Assembly (NCBI GenBank): GCA_023432405.1
Contig: JAEYUQ010000007.1
Coordinates: 108,185 to 172,184 of the forward strand
DNA: 64,000 nucleotides
Reading direction: 5' to 3'
Source of the DNA: Actinomycetes bacterium
GTDB taxonomy: Bacteria; Actinomycetota; Actinomycetes; Mycobacteriales; Mycobacteriaceae
The notes beneath the pieces were generated by a model that worked only from the letters and a program-made list of their open reading frames with translations, searched no databases and was not told the DNA's origin. Numbering within the stretch: the stretch's first letter is position 1; every line of letters begins with the position of its first letter. Shown one piece after another: positions 50,986 through 59,988 of the stretch. The translations under genes and the position numbers were made by a program.

Positions 50986-51015
50986 GGAGCCTAGTGTTAG
51001 CTAGGCTCCTTTTTT
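50986..51015 (+). terminator. Rho-independent terminator of the LGFP lipoprotein gene
   Basis: A perfect 9-bp stem GGAGCCTAG/CTAGGCTCC with loop TGTTAG is followed by TTTTTT. It lies 16 bp after the stop codon and 20 bp before the end of the convergent exporter gene. Confidence 0.92.
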
Positions 51016-51034
51016 AGTTCCCTCTATAAGGTGC

Positions 51035-52642
51035 TTATCGTGCCTCTGCCTCTTCAAAGGTTTCGGCAAGCCGTTCCTCGCGGATAAGGAACAGCAGTAT
51101 GAGAGCAAAGACAGCCAGCGGGCTCAGATACAGGAAGATGGGGGTAAGAGCATCGTTATACGCCCATTGCACAGCCTGCTGAATCGGTGCGCTGAGTTCT
51201 TTAAACGCTCCGGGGGTAATGCTGTTGGCGTTAAAACCTTGGCTGGCCACTGTCTGAGGGTTCAGCCCGAATTCCTCGAACTTGGAGGTTATCTGCTCAG
51301 ATAGACGTCCAGTAAACAAGCCACCTATGAGAGCTGATCCTAAGGACCCGCCCACCTGGCGGAAGAAGTTGTTGGCACCAGTAGCTGTGCCCACCATCCG
51401 CATAGGGAAGGAGTTTTGGGCAATGAGAACCAGCACTTGCATTGCAGCTCCCACGCCCGTTCCCAGAATGAGAAGGCTGATGCCAAAGAACCAGAGTGAC
51501 TTATCAGGCGTCAATGTAGACAGCGTTATCATAGCGGCAATGATGATTATCATTCCTGCGATGGGGTAGTACTTGTACTTTCCTGTGCGGGTAATCAGAA
51601 TCCCCACAATGGTGGTGGATCCCACAAGACCGATGGTCATAGGAATCATTTGAAGACCAGCCATAGTGGGACTCATCTCATGCACCATCTGCAGGTAGGT
51701 GGGCAGGTAGGAGAGGCTTCCGAACATGAACAGCCCAACCGTAATTCCAGCAACAGTAGTGAGGATGAAGTTGCGGTTCTTGAACAGAAGCATCGGGATA
51801 ATGGGGTTTTCTGCCCTGCGCTCCACCCATACGAAAATACTGGTGGCAATGATGAAGGCAGCTAGCAATCCCAGAATCACTGGTGAAGTCCAGGCATATT
51901 GGTGGCCGCCCCATGTAGCAACCAAAATGATGGAGCTTGTTGCAATAGCCATAAAGAGGGTTCCGAGGTAATCCACGGAGGAAGTGTTCTTATGGCGGGG
52001 TAGCTTCAATACGAAACTGCCGAAAGCGATGATAATTATTCCCAAAGGAATGTTGAGCCAAATAGCCCAACGCCATCCCGGACCGTCTGTAAACCAGCCG
52101 CCCAGCAGTGGACCGAGCACAGAGGATATCCCGAACACAGAACCCATGAATCCCATGTATTTTCCGCGTTCCCGAGCGGTGGTCACATCGGCAGTGATAG
52201 CTTGGGACAGAATCATCATGGCGCCTGCGGCAATGCCTTGAATAGCGCGCGCCACGATGAGAAGCCCCATCGACGGAGCAAGACCACCGATGATAGAGCC
52301 CACGACAAACAGGCCGATGGCGCCGAGGAAGAAGTCCTTGCGGCCGTAGAAATCTCCAAGTTTCCCGAAGATAGGCATAGAGATGGATTGCCCCAAGAGG
52401 AACGCGGTAATAACCCAGGACATATGGGATACACCATTGAGCTCACCAACGATCGTCGGCAAGGCAGTGCTGAAAATCATCTGATTAAGCGAGCTCATGA
52501 GCATAGCGGCCATCAAGATGGTGATGATGATTCCCAAATGGCGCTTATGCTGGGGTTTATCCTCGGCGATACTGTGGGAGATTCCGGAGTTATCCTGAGA
52601 TTTCTGTGTGTCAGGCGTTGTATCTCTGTGTGGCATAGTCAT
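51035..52642 (-). CDS. MFS drug exporter, DHA2 (EmrB/QacA) family
   Basis: Proton-driven multidrug exporter type with fourteen predicted helices (535 residues). Marks are QMIFSTALPTIVGELNG at helix 1, GKLGDFYGRKDFF in the loop 2-3 motif A, VARAIQGIAAGAMMILSQ (motif B region), and GSVFGISSVLGPLLGGWFTD (motif C, the antiporter signature). I start at the ATG at 52642 with GGAAAAGAG upstream; a second ATG two codons on is possible. Substrate unknown. It is divergent from the 52799 gene. Confidence 0.9.
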   Translation of the reverse strand: MTMPHRDTTPDTQKSQDNSGISHSIAEDKPQHKRHLGIIITILMAAMLMSSLNQMIFSTALPTIVGELNGVSHMSWVITAFLLGQSISMPIFGKLGDFYGRKDFFLGAIGLFVVGSIIGGLAPSMGLLIVARAIQGIAAGAMMILSQAITADVTTARERGKYMGFMGSVFGISSVLGPLLGGWFTDGPGWRWAIWLNIPLGIIIIAFGSFVLKLPRHKNTSSVDYLGTLFMAIATSSIILVATWGGHQYAWTSPVILGLLAAFIIATSIFVWVERRAENPIIPMLLFKNRNFILTTVAGITVGLFMFGSLSYLPTYLQMVHEMSPTMAGLQMIPMTIGLVGSTTIVGILITRTGKYKYYPIAGMIIIIAAMITLSTLTPDKSLWFFGISLLILGTGVGAAMQVLVLIAQNSFPMRMVGTATGANNFFRQVGGSLGSALIGGLFTGRLSEQITSKFEEFGLNPQTVASQGFNANSITPGAFKELSAPIQQAVQWAYNDALTPIFLYLSPLAVFALILLFLIREERLAETFEEAEAR

Positions 52643-52798
52643 CTCTTTTCCGACAAATACAGTACTGTCCAGGATCACTCTCATCATTACTCTGCGGAGC
52701 TGATTCTCACCCGCGTAAAATTACTGCACAGCTTTATGCAGCGCAATTGTCCAGCTTAGAGTGCTTGGAGTGATGGAACGCTGAGCTGAATAATAAGA

Positions 52799-53815
52799 AT
52801 GTGCAATGTTAGGGTAGAGGACGTGAATTTGCGTAAGTGGCTGGAAAAAGGTGACCAACCAGACCAGTATTTTGAAGGGCTGGATGCTGCTCATGCTTAC
52901 GCTTTGCGCACAGAGTTAAAGAAGCTGTTTGACGACGCCGGAGCCACGATACGTTTTGAGGGGACGAGCGGATACGTCTATCACCCCAGCCGTGGGCTCA
53001 TTCGTCTCAATCTTTTAGTGCTCGTGGATTCCGTGCGTGAGCGCATCACCATGTTCCACTACACGCCCGAGGAAGCCATTGCGGAGGCTGCTCCTCTTTT
53101 TGTGCAAGCCCTGCTAGAAGAAACCACCATTGAGTCCCTGGATATCGCCGAGCTCTACCGCGGTCTTAGACTGCAACTTCAGCCCACGGCGAATTTGGCT
53201 CCGGATGAAGCTGAGATTATCCACGAATCCGCCCTGGAAAGTTTTACCGAGGACACCCTGGTTGGGCTGGTTTTCGACACGGAGTACTCCATCAGAACAG
53301 TGCCCTTGGCAACCTTCCAAGAAGCTGATGATCTTTCCACGCTTCGTCGAGCTGCTTCCACAAACCTACGAGAAGATCTCCGCAACCTTGAGGTGGACAG
53401 TGTCCTTATTGAGTTGCCAGGGTTCGGGGAAGGCGGCCACTATTATTGCATTGAATCTGACTCAAGTTATGTCAGCAGTGCTCCTCTTTTCCTAGAAGAG
53501 ATGTTGAACCTGTGGCTTCCAGAGATTTACACAGGTTCAGGTGTTCTGTTTTCCATGCCCCACCGTCATATGCTCATGGTCAGGGAGGTAACCACAGGTA
53601 AAGACCTCTTTGCAGGCATCAACGCTATGGTGGCGGCAACATCCAGTTTGTATAAGCAAGCTAAACTACCGCTCTCCCAAAACCTGCACCTAAGTTATGA
53701 GAACCGGATAGAAACGCTCACCGAAGTAGATGAGTTCTCTGAGCAGATGGATATATTCCCTACCGAGTACATCATGCGGCAAATCTCTCATGGGGAAACA
53801 GAAGGCTTGCTGTAA
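52799..53815 (+). CDS. Unrecognised 338-residue cytoplasmic protein
   Basis: I cannot assign a family. It is soluble and acidic, with no signal peptide or membrane helix. A first mixed alpha/beta region contains DDAGATIRFEGTSGYVYHPS and GLIRLNLLVLVDSVRERITM, a middle region is Glu/Leu-rich and helical, and a late region has LLIELPGFGEGGHYY-like (VLIELPGFGEGGHYY) and GVLFSMPHRHMLMVREV. The latter looks like the C-terminal module of DUF1444-type proteins, though weakly. No strong Shine-Dalgarno lies at the ATG, and a GTG at 52823 is an alternative start. It ends at a hairpin. Confidence 0.75.
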   Translation: MCNVRVEDVNLRKWLEKGDQPDQYFEGLDAAHAYALRTELKKLFDDAGATIRFEGTSGYVYHPSRGLIRLNLLVLVDSVRERITMFHYTPEEAIAEAAPLFVQALLEETTIESLDIAELYRGLRLQLQPTANLAPDEAEIIHESALESFTEDTLVGLVFDTEYSIRTVPLATFQEADDLSTLRRAASTNLREDLRNLEVDSVLIELPGFGEGGHYYCIESDSSYVSSAPLFLEEMLNLWLPEIYTGSGVLFSMPHRHMLMVREVTTGKDLFAGINAMVAATSSLYKQAKLPLSQNLHLSYENRIETLTEVDEFSEQMDIFPTEYIMRQISHGETEGLL

Positions 53816-53822
53816 ATAAGAG

Positions 53823-53851
53823 AGTCCGTACCTCGCAGCGAGGTACGGACT
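53823..53851 (-). terminator. Hairpin between convergent genes, likely fumC terminator
   Basis: A perfect 13-bp stem (arms AGTCCGTACCTCG and CGAGGTACGGACT, 3-nt loop). On the minus strand it is followed by CTCTTATTTA, moderately U-rich, whereas on the plus strand GAGGAG follows, so it favours termination of fumC. A second element, the perfect 16-nt palindrome AGACAGCGCGCTGTCT, lies at 53877-53892, 6 bp after the fumC stop. Confidence 0.7.
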
Positions 53852-53898
53852 GAGGAGATTGCGCGCCACATCTATCAGACAGCGCGCTGTCTCATGAA

Positions 53899-55302
53899 TT
53901 ACTGAGAGCGATCAGAGTTGGTCATATCCAACACGTTCAGGCGCTTATCCAACTCTTCTTCCGTGAGCTTTTCTCCGTCTACAAAGCCAAGATCAATGGT
54001 GGTTTGACGAATGGTCTTGCCTTCCTTGAGAGCAGTTTTGGCAATTTTGGCTGCATTCTCATAGCCAATAGCAGAGTTCAGCGGGGTCACAATGGAGGGG
54101 GAGGATTCCGCCAGAGTGCGCATACGTTCCACATTCGGCTCAATTCCATCCACCAGACGGTGAGCAAACTGGATAGCCGTGTTCGCCAGAAGACGTGCAG
54201 ATTCCAGCACATTCCGAGCCATCACCGGAATGAAGACATTGAGCTCGAAAGCGCCTTGAGAACCAGCAAAAGCCACGGCGGCGTCGTTTCCAATCACCTG
54301 CGCAGCCACCTGGGTGGCCGTTTCGCAGAGCACAGGGTTAACCTTGCCGGGCATAATCGAGGAACCAGGCTGCAAATCCGGCAAATGAATTTCAGCCAGA
54401 CCAGTTAGTGGGCCAGAACCCATCCAGCGAATGTCATTGGCAATTTTGTTCAAGGACACTGCGATGGTGCGCATGGCTCCGGAGAATTCCACCAGACCAT
54501 CCCTGGCTCCCTGGGCTTCAAAGTGGTTGACGGCCTCATGGAGCTCTTCTAAGCCGGTCAGTTTCCGAAGTTCCTCGGTGACCTTAGCGCCGAAGTCAGC
54601 CGGGGTATTCAAACCCGTTCCCACAGCTGTTCCACCAATGGGAAGCTCTGCCAGACGAGGCAGGGTTGCCTCCACTCGCTCCACTCCGGCTTCAATCTGG
54701 CGGGCATATCCGGAGAATTCCTGACCTAAAGTAATTGGCACAGCATCCATGAGGTGCGTGCGACCAGACTTGACGATATCCTTCCACTCTTCAGCTTTTG
54801 TGCTGAGGGATTCCTGAAGCACTTTCAGCGCCGGAATCAAGTGATTGACGGCGGCCTCGGTGGCTGCCACATGGGTGGCAGTGGGGAAGGTGTCATTGGA
54901 AGACTGCCCCATATTGACATGGTCATTCGGATGAATCTCCACTCCCTTGTTGTGGGCAATGGAGGCGATAACCTCATTGGTGTTCATATTTGAGGAGGTT
55001 CCGGAACCTGTCTGGAACACATCAATGGGGAATTGATCATCGTGCTGGGTATCAGCAATTTCTTGAGCAGCAGAGATAATGGCTGTGGCCTGATCCTCAC
55101 TCAAAAGTCCGCGATCCAGATTCACCTGGGCACAGGCTGCTTTGAGAAGCCCCAATGCTCGGATTTGGGCAGATTCAAGCCCACGTCCGGAAATGGGGAA
55201 GTTCTCCACCGCACGCTGCGTCTGGGCACGCCAGAGAGCATCAATAGGAACTTTGACCTCGCCCATGGTGTCATGTTCAATGCGGTACTGCTGGTCAGTC
55301 AT
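53899..55302 (-). CDS. fumC: Class II fumarate hydratase
   Basis: Iron-free fumarase of the TCA cycle (467 residues). Marks are TGSGTSSNMNTNEVIA, NDHVNMGQSSNDTFPTA, SGRTHLMDAVPITLGQE and the superfamily signature GSSIMPGKVNP with the catalytic Ser. The open frame runs to 55338, but the ATG at 55302 with AAAGG upstream gives MTDQQYRIEHD, the usual start. It lies 58 bp after glpX on the same strand, the standard mycobacterial pair. Confidence 0.96.
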   Translation of the reverse strand: MTDQQYRIEHDTMGEVKVPIDALWRAQTQRAVENFPISGRGLESAQIRALGLLKAACAQVNLDRGLLSEDQATAIISAAQEIADTQHDDQFPIDVFQTGSGTSSNMNTNEVIASIAHNKGVEIHPNDHVNMGQSSNDTFPTATHVAATEAAVNHLIPALKVLQESLSTKAEEWKDIVKSGRTHLMDAVPITLGQEFSGYARQIEAGVERVEATLPRLAELPIGGTAVGTGLNTPADFGAKVTEELRKLTGLEELHEAVNHFEAQGARDGLVEFSGAMRTIAVSLNKIANDIRWMGSGPLTGLAEIHLPDLQPGSSIMPGKVNPVLCETATQVAAQVIGNDAAVAFAGSQGAFELNVFIPVMARNVLESARLLANTAIQFAHRLVDGIEPNVERMRTLAESSPSIVTPLNSAIGYENAAKIAKTALKEGKTIRQTTIDLGFVDGEKLTEEELDKRLNVLDMTNSDRSQ

Positions 55303-55360
55303 AAAGAAACCTTTCGGAAGAAGATGAAGTTCACGCAAGGAGCGTTGGTCTGGACTGAGC

Positions 55361-56365
55361 CTATTTCACGGCGTCGTAGTTCACAATGGAGAACTCTTGC
55401 AGTTTCGAGAGCTTGTGACGTCCCTCCACATAGCGGACAGTTCCAGACTTGGAGCGCATTACCAAGGAACGGGTGGTGGCACCATTGGCGCGGTAGGAGA
55501 CTCCACGAAGCATATCTCCATTGGTCACCCCTGTAGCTGCAAAGTAGCAATTGTCGGAGTTCACCAGGTCATTTGTAGTGAATACTCGGTCAAGATCATG
55601 TCCTGCGGCCAAAGCGAGTTCGCGCTGGGCATCATCGTAGGGTTGCAGAATGCCCTGGATTTCTCCTCCCATGCACTTCATGGCGCAGGCTGTAATGATG
55701 GCCTCTGGGGATCCGCCAGTGCCGTAGCACAGATCCACTGAGCTGGAGTCAGAGGCAGCTGAGACGGCACCGGCCACGTCACCGTCCAGAATGAGCCTTA
55801 CCTTGGCTCCGGCCTCGCGGATTTCCTTGATGAGTTGTTCGTGGCGGGGGCGATCCAATACCACCACGGTGACATCTTGTTTAGAGATGTGTTTGGCTTT
55901 TGCGGCCTGCTCAATGTTGTAGGCCACAGGTGCGGTGATGTCGATTTTGCCGGCAATATCTGGTCCGCAGGTTAGTTTCCTCATGTAGTAGACCTCTTTG
56001 GGGTCATACATGGCGCCGCGCTCGGCCGCTGCAATCACGCTGATAGAGTTCGGACGTCCATAAGCCATCTGAGTGGTGCCGTCCACAGGATCAACGGCAA
56101 TGTCCACGAGGGGGCCATGCCCAGTTCCAACTTTTTCACCGTTGTAGAGCATGGGGGCGTGGTCCTTTTCGCCTTCCCCGATAACAATGACTCCGTCCAT
56201 GGTGACAGAGTTAATGAGTTTGCGCATGGCATTAACGGCAGCACCATCGCCGGATTCCTTCTGTCCACGACCCACCCAACGGCCAGATGCCATAGCAGCG
56301 GCTTCGGTCACGCGAACCAGCTCCATCGCCAGGTTACGATCTAGGTTCATGTGTTGATCGGTCAT
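55361..56365 (-). CDS. glpX: Fructose-1,6-bisphosphatase, class II
   Basis: Gluconeogenic phosphatase (334 residues). Family marks are GRGQKESGDGAAVNAMR, the metal-binding VIGEGEKDHAPML and DPVDGTTQMAYGRPNS (Asp cluster), and GGSPEAIITACAMKCMGGE. In mycobacteria GlpX is the main FBPase. Its 5' region (56366-56597) holds the perfect hairpin TTTGAGA-GGG-TCTCAAA at 56434-56450, but no confident promoter. Confidence 0.96.
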   Translation of the reverse strand: MTDQHMNLDRNLAMELVRVTEAAAMASGRWVGRGQKESGDGAAVNAMRKLINSVTMDGVIVIGEGEKDHAPMLYNGEKVGTGHGPLVDIAVDPVDGTTQMAYGRPNSISVIAAAERGAMYDPKEVYYMRKLTCGPDIAGKIDITAPVAYNIEQAAKAKHISKQDVTVVVLDRPRHEQLIKEIREAGAKVRLILDGDVAGAVSAASDSSSVDLCYGTGGSPEAIITACAMKCMGGEIQGILQPYDDAQRELALAAGHDLDRVFTTNDLVNSDNCYFAATGVTNGDMLRGVSYRANGATTRSLVMRSKSGTVRYVEGRHKLSKLQEFSIVNYDAVK

Positions 56366-56585
56366 TATGTATAGCCTCCTGAGAAGGTTTTATCGGCAAG
56401 GGCGGCTGGTGCTGCCCGAGATGAAAAAGGCACTTTGAGAGGGTCTCAAACGCTGTCTCTATTCTTGCACCTTTTCCAGGTTGACATAACCAGTTTATGC
56501 CCCGAAAGTGGTTAGCTTGGGGTTGCGTTCTCGGGCTTCCCTCCTTCCTCACTGGGGGAAAGAAAGGCTCAGTTGCTGCTCATGA

Positions 56586-56591
56586 GATACT
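56586..56591 (+). promoter_or_regulatory. Candidate -10 element of the DUF4245 gene (leaderless)
   Basis: GATACT is followed by six bases and the GTG start at 56598, with no Shine-Dalgarno. Weaker than the other leaderless candidates, because only four positions match the -10 consensus. Confidence 0.3.
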
Positions 56592-56597
56592 GGGCGG

Positions 56598-57227
56598 GTG
56601 GCTGAGAAGAAACCTAGAATCCTGGTTGACGGAAAAGATATGGTGCTAAGCATCGTCGTTGTCGTGGTAATCATGATCCTCGCGGTGGGTGCCACAGGAT
56701 TATGTAGCTATGGGCGAGATAGTGCCGAACACGGCCCTGTGCAGGTGGCTGATGCGGCTCAGTTCTTATCTCAAGAAGCCCGTTCCGCTAACCACGAGGT
56801 GCGGTTGCCTGAGGTTCCGAAGGGGTGGGTGTGTAACTCAGCTCGGCGCAGACTCATTAACGGTGAGTCCCTTCAGGTGGTGGGGTGGCTGACCCCAGAT
56901 CAGAAGGGATATGTTCAACTCACCCAGACGGGGCTTCCCGAGAATCAGATTGTGGATAGGTTTGATCAGCATGAGCGCACACGGAGCAGATCGGAAACTC
57001 TGAGCGGTCACCAGGTGACTATCTATAGCGGGGCCGATGACGAGATTGAAGATCTCTGGGTCATTGACGTACAGGGAGAACGCTTGGTGTTTTCCGGAGT
57101 AAGTACAGATCAGGATATGCGCACTGTCATTGATGCTGCCCTTGCGGCGGAACCTTTGCCTAAGGCCTCTTCCTTATCAACGCCCTCCTCCGCATTGACC
57201 TCCTCCTCCGCGCACTCTGGGGCTTAA
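56598..57227 (+). CDS. DUF4245 membrane-anchored protein
   Basis: A 209-residue bitopic protein. A short cytoplasmic N terminus (AEKKPRILVDGKDMVLS) leads to one helix (about residues 17-36, IVVVVVIMILAVGATG) and an external domain with the family's VPKGWVCNSARRRL and YVQLTQTGLPENQIV segments. A Ser/Thr/Ala tail follows. It is homologous by position to Rv1100, between glpX and xseB in mycobacteria. The start is a GTG. Convergent with xseB, 9 bp apart. Function unknown. Confidence 0.86.
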   Translation: MAEKKPRILVDGKDMVLSIVVVVVIMILAVGATGLCSYGRDSAEHGPVQVADAAQFLSQEARSANHEVRLPEVPKGWVCNSARRRLINGESLQVVGWLTPDQKGYVQLTQTGLPENQIVDRFDQHERTRSRSETLSGHQVTIYSGADDEIEDLWVIDVQGERLVFSGVSTDQDMRTVIDAALAAEPLPKASSLSTPSSALTSSSAHSGA

Positions 57228-57236
57228 ACCAGGGTT

Positions 57237-57548
57237 TTACACGGTGTCGGGGTGTGTGTCCTCGGCGTCGTCGCTGTGAGGCACGCTTTCGGTGCTGGTG
57301 CGGCTCCGAAGGGCGTTTTCTACGCGCTGTGTTGCTCCATCGAGGAGCTCTTCACAACGGCGTGCTAGAGCTTCCCCGCGCTCCCAAAACTGAAGAGAGT
57401 CGTCCAAACTCATGTGGCCTGCCTCCAGTATCTTCACAGTCTCTTCAAGTTCCTGCCGTGCCTCTTCGTAGGTGAGATCATCAGCAGGGGGAAAGGCGCT
57501 TTCCTCAGCGCTAGTTTCGGTATCGGAACTAAAAGGTGCGGTTGTCAT
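57237..57548 (-). CDS. xseB: Exodeoxyribonuclease VII small subunit
   Basis: Small helical subunit that activates XseA for single-strand DNA degradation. The core DDLTYEEARQELEETVKILE and GHMSLDDSLQFWERGEALAR (about residues 24-62) is diagnostic. An acidic N-terminal tail and a polar C-terminal tail extend it to 103 residues. The frame is open to 57578, and neither candidate start has a good Shine-Dalgarno. It is 95 bp after xseA, a wider gap than the overlap usual for the pair. Confidence 0.92.
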   Translation of the reverse strand: MTTAPFSSDTETSAEESAFPPADDLTYEEARQELEETVKILEAGHMSLDDSLQFWERGEALARRCEELLDGATQRVENALRSRTSTESVPHSDDAEDTHPDTV

Positions 57549-57643
57549 TATGCTGTCTTTCTGTCTTTCTTTCTTCATTCACGGTGGTTGCTTGGGATGT
57601 GTTCGTGATAAGCCTCGTGGTCAGGGGGATGTCTCTCCTGTGT

Positions 57644-58888
57644 TTAGTCTGCTGCCTGTCTGGACATCGCTGCCGCTGTTACAGAGCCATCGGATACTCG
57701 AATGCGTAGTTGGCTTCCTGGGGGTGTTGCTTCAATGCTGGTGACAATGGCTGGGGCGGACCCGTCTCGGGGTACTACCTGAACCACGGCATAGCCGCGT
57801 TGCAAGGTGGCAGCTGGTCCCAGGGCCGTGACATGGGATCGAAGCGCATGGACGATGTCCAGTTGACGTTCGAGGTAACGAGTAATGGAACGACGCATCA
57901 TGTCTTTCGCCATAGTCAGCTCCTGACTGCGTTGTTCGATAGTGCTGAAGGGGTTAGCCAGGACAGGTCTGCTGCGCAGAGCTTGCAGTTCACGGTGCTC
58001 TCGGAGAACCCAACCTCGTAGCGCATCGGCCAGCCGGGCTTTACTCTCGGCTAGCCGCGCACGTTCGTGAGTTGCGTCTGGGACCACTCGTTTTGCGGCG
58101 TCGGTAGGGGTAGCTGCTCGAAGGTCAGCCACATTGTCCAAAATGGGATTGTCTGGCTCATGGCCAATGGCCGACACGACTGGTGTGCGGCAAGCGGCTA
58201 CTGCACGTTGGAGTTGTTCCTCGGAGAAGGGAAGTAGATCCTCAACCGAGCCTCCTCCACGGGCAATAATGATGACATCCACCTCGGGATCTGCGTCAAG
58301 AACCTTGAGAGCACGTATTACCTCTGGAACTGTGTTCACGCCCTGAGTGGCGGTATTTATGATTCTGAATCTCACCTGGGGCCAACGGTCTTGAGCGACA
58401 GAAACAACATCGCGTTGAGCTGCTGATTCCCGACCTGTAATCAATCCAATGCGCTGGGGGAGGTAGGGCAGTGGTAGCTTCCGCTCAGGGTTGAATAATC
58501 CTTCCAGGTTGAGCTTCTGGCGCAGCTTTTCAATGCGCGCTAGAAGTTCCCCTTCGCCCACATGGCGGATCTCGTCAATCCGGAAGGAGAAAGAACCACG
58601 TGCTGTGTAAAAGTTGGGTTTTCCGTGGATAATGACTCTGTCTCCCTGTCGAATTGGTGCAGGGAGGTGTTTGATCAGGTTGGAGTCGCAAGTCAGTTCC
58701 ACGGATACCTCGTCTTGGGTGTCGCGCAAGGTGAGATAGCTCAGCGCCCAGGTGGGCTTGAACTTGAATTCAGAAATCTGTCCTTCAATCCACAGTTCAC
58801 CGAGTCTGTCAATCCAGTGAGAAACCGCAGCGTTGGTTTCTTTCACAGACCACGGAGATGTTGGCGTGGATTCTTTCCTGTGCCCCAT
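57644..58888 (-). CDS. xseA: Exodeoxyribonuclease VII large subunit
   Basis: Catalytic subunit of the ssDNA exonuclease (414 residues). The N-terminal OB fold (about 15-115) has LWIEGQISEFKFKPTWALSY-type sequence, and the nuclease domain has IGLITGRESAAQRDVV, IIIARGGGSVEDLLPFSEE and SAIGHEPDNPILDNVADLRA. A coiled coil and a C-terminal beta segment with QRGYAVVQV follow. I use the ATG at 58888 (AAAGG six bases before); a GTG two codons upstream is less well spaced. Divergent from ispH. Confidence 0.94.
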   Translation of the reverse strand: MGHRKESTPTSPWSVKETNAAVSHWIDRLGELWIEGQISEFKFKPTWALSYLTLRDTQDEVSVELTCDSNLIKHLPAPIRQGDRVIIHGKPNFYTARGSFSFRIDEIRHVGEGELLARIEKLRQKLNLEGLFNPERKLPLPYLPQRIGLITGRESAAQRDVVSVAQDRWPQVRFRIINTATQGVNTVPEVIRALKVLDADPEVDVIIIARGGGSVEDLLPFSEEQLQRAVAACRTPVVSAIGHEPDNPILDNVADLRAATPTDAAKRVVPDATHERARLAESKARLADALRGWVLREHRELQALRSRPVLANPFSTIEQRSQELTMAKDMMRRSITRYLERQLDIVHALRSHVTALGPAATLQRGYAVVQVVPRDGSAPAIVTSIEATPPGSQLRIRVSDGSVTAAAMSRQAAD

Positions 58889-58984
58889 GCTCACCCTTTC
58901 TTCACGTGCCCTATCAGTGTAAACCTCAACCTTTCACATCCCTGTTTCCCCGGATTAGATGGTTTCTCGTCTACTCTGGTGCTC

Positions 58985-59947
58985 ATGGTTGCAGAGGAAA
59001 AGATTGTCTTGCTGGCGGCACCACGGGGATACTGCGCAGGGGTTGATCGCGCTGTGCAAACGGTGGAACGGGCTCTGGAGAAGTATGGAAAGCCGGTCTA
59101 CGTACGCAAACAAATTGTGCACAACAAATATATTGTGGACACCTTAGCTGACAGGGGAGCCATTTTTGTCGATGAGATGGACGACGTCCCTCCAGGTTCT
59201 CACCTGGTCTTTTCCGCACATGGGGTGAGCCCGGCGGTGCGCGATCACGCCCGTGAACTCAACCTCAACACCTTAGACGCCACCTGCCCCTTGGTGACAA
59301 AGGTGCATAACGAGGTCAAACGCTTCGCCCGAGATGGCTATCACATTCTCCTTATCGGCCATGAGGGCCACGAGGAAGTGGAAGGCACTGCTGGGGAAGC
59401 CACAGAGGTCACTCACCTCGTTGATGGTTTGGCTGGCGTAGAGGCATTAGATGAGTCCTTGGCCTCTGAAAAACTAGTCTGGCTTTCCCAGACGACGCTC
59501 GCAGTGGATGAGACTGTGCATATCGTTTCGGCGCTCAAGGAGAAGTTTCCGCTTTTAGAAGATCCTCCCTCAGGAGACATTTGCTACGCTACTCAGAACC
59601 GTCAGGCGGCTGTGAAGAGTATTTCCCCGCACTGTGAGCTGATGATTGTGGTGGGATCTCAGAATTCCTCTAATTCCAAGCGTTTGGTGGAGGTAGCCCT
59701 GCAGGCAGGTGCGGGAGCTGCTCATCTCATTGATTATGCGAAGCAGATTGATGATTCGTGGCTGACGGGAGTCAGAACTGTAGGTGTCACCTCCGGGGCT
59801 TCGGTTCCCGAGATTTTGGTTCGGGATGTGGTTGACTATCTTGCTCAGCACGGGTTTTCCCGCACAGAAGAATCCGTCACCATCACCGAATCCACAAGTT
59901 TTTCTTTACCTCGAGAACTGCGGCCCCCTCGGGCGCATAAGGCGTAA
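58985..59947 (+). CDS. ispH: 4-hydroxy-3-methylbut-2-enyl diphosphate reductase
   Basis: Last enzyme of the MEP isoprenoid pathway, a 4Fe-4S reductase giving IPP and DMAPP. The three cluster cysteines are seen in PRGYCAGVDRAV (Cys17), LDATCPLVTKVHNE and GDICYATQNRQ, with the active-site Glu in HEGHEEVEGTAGE. At 320 residues it is full length. The open frame upstream to 58562 lies opposite xseA and is not coding; the ATG at 58985 is used. Products feed UppS at 45660. Confidence 0.95.
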   Translation: MVAEEKIVLLAAPRGYCAGVDRAVQTVERALEKYGKPVYVRKQIVHNKYIVDTLADRGAIFVDEMDDVPPGSHLVFSAHGVSPAVRDHARELNLNTLDATCPLVTKVHNEVKRFARDGYHILLIGHEGHEEVEGTAGEATEVTHLVDGLAGVEALDESLASEKLVWLSQTTLAVDETVHIVSALKEKFPLLEDPPSGDICYATQNRQAAVKSISPHCELMIVVGSQNSSNSKRLVEVALQAGAGAAHLIDYAKQIDDSWLTGVRTVGVTSGASVPEILVRDVVDYLAQHGFSRTEESVTITESTSFSLPRELRPPRAHKA

Positions 59948-59988
59948 GGCCAAGCCGTAAGGCCGGGTTCTGTATAAGCATGAGGAGA

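Noticed and set aside
58562..58984. In-frame extension of ispH upstream of the ATG at 58985
   Set aside because: It lies opposite xseA, has no family similarity, and IspH proteins begin at the MVAEEKIVLL region.
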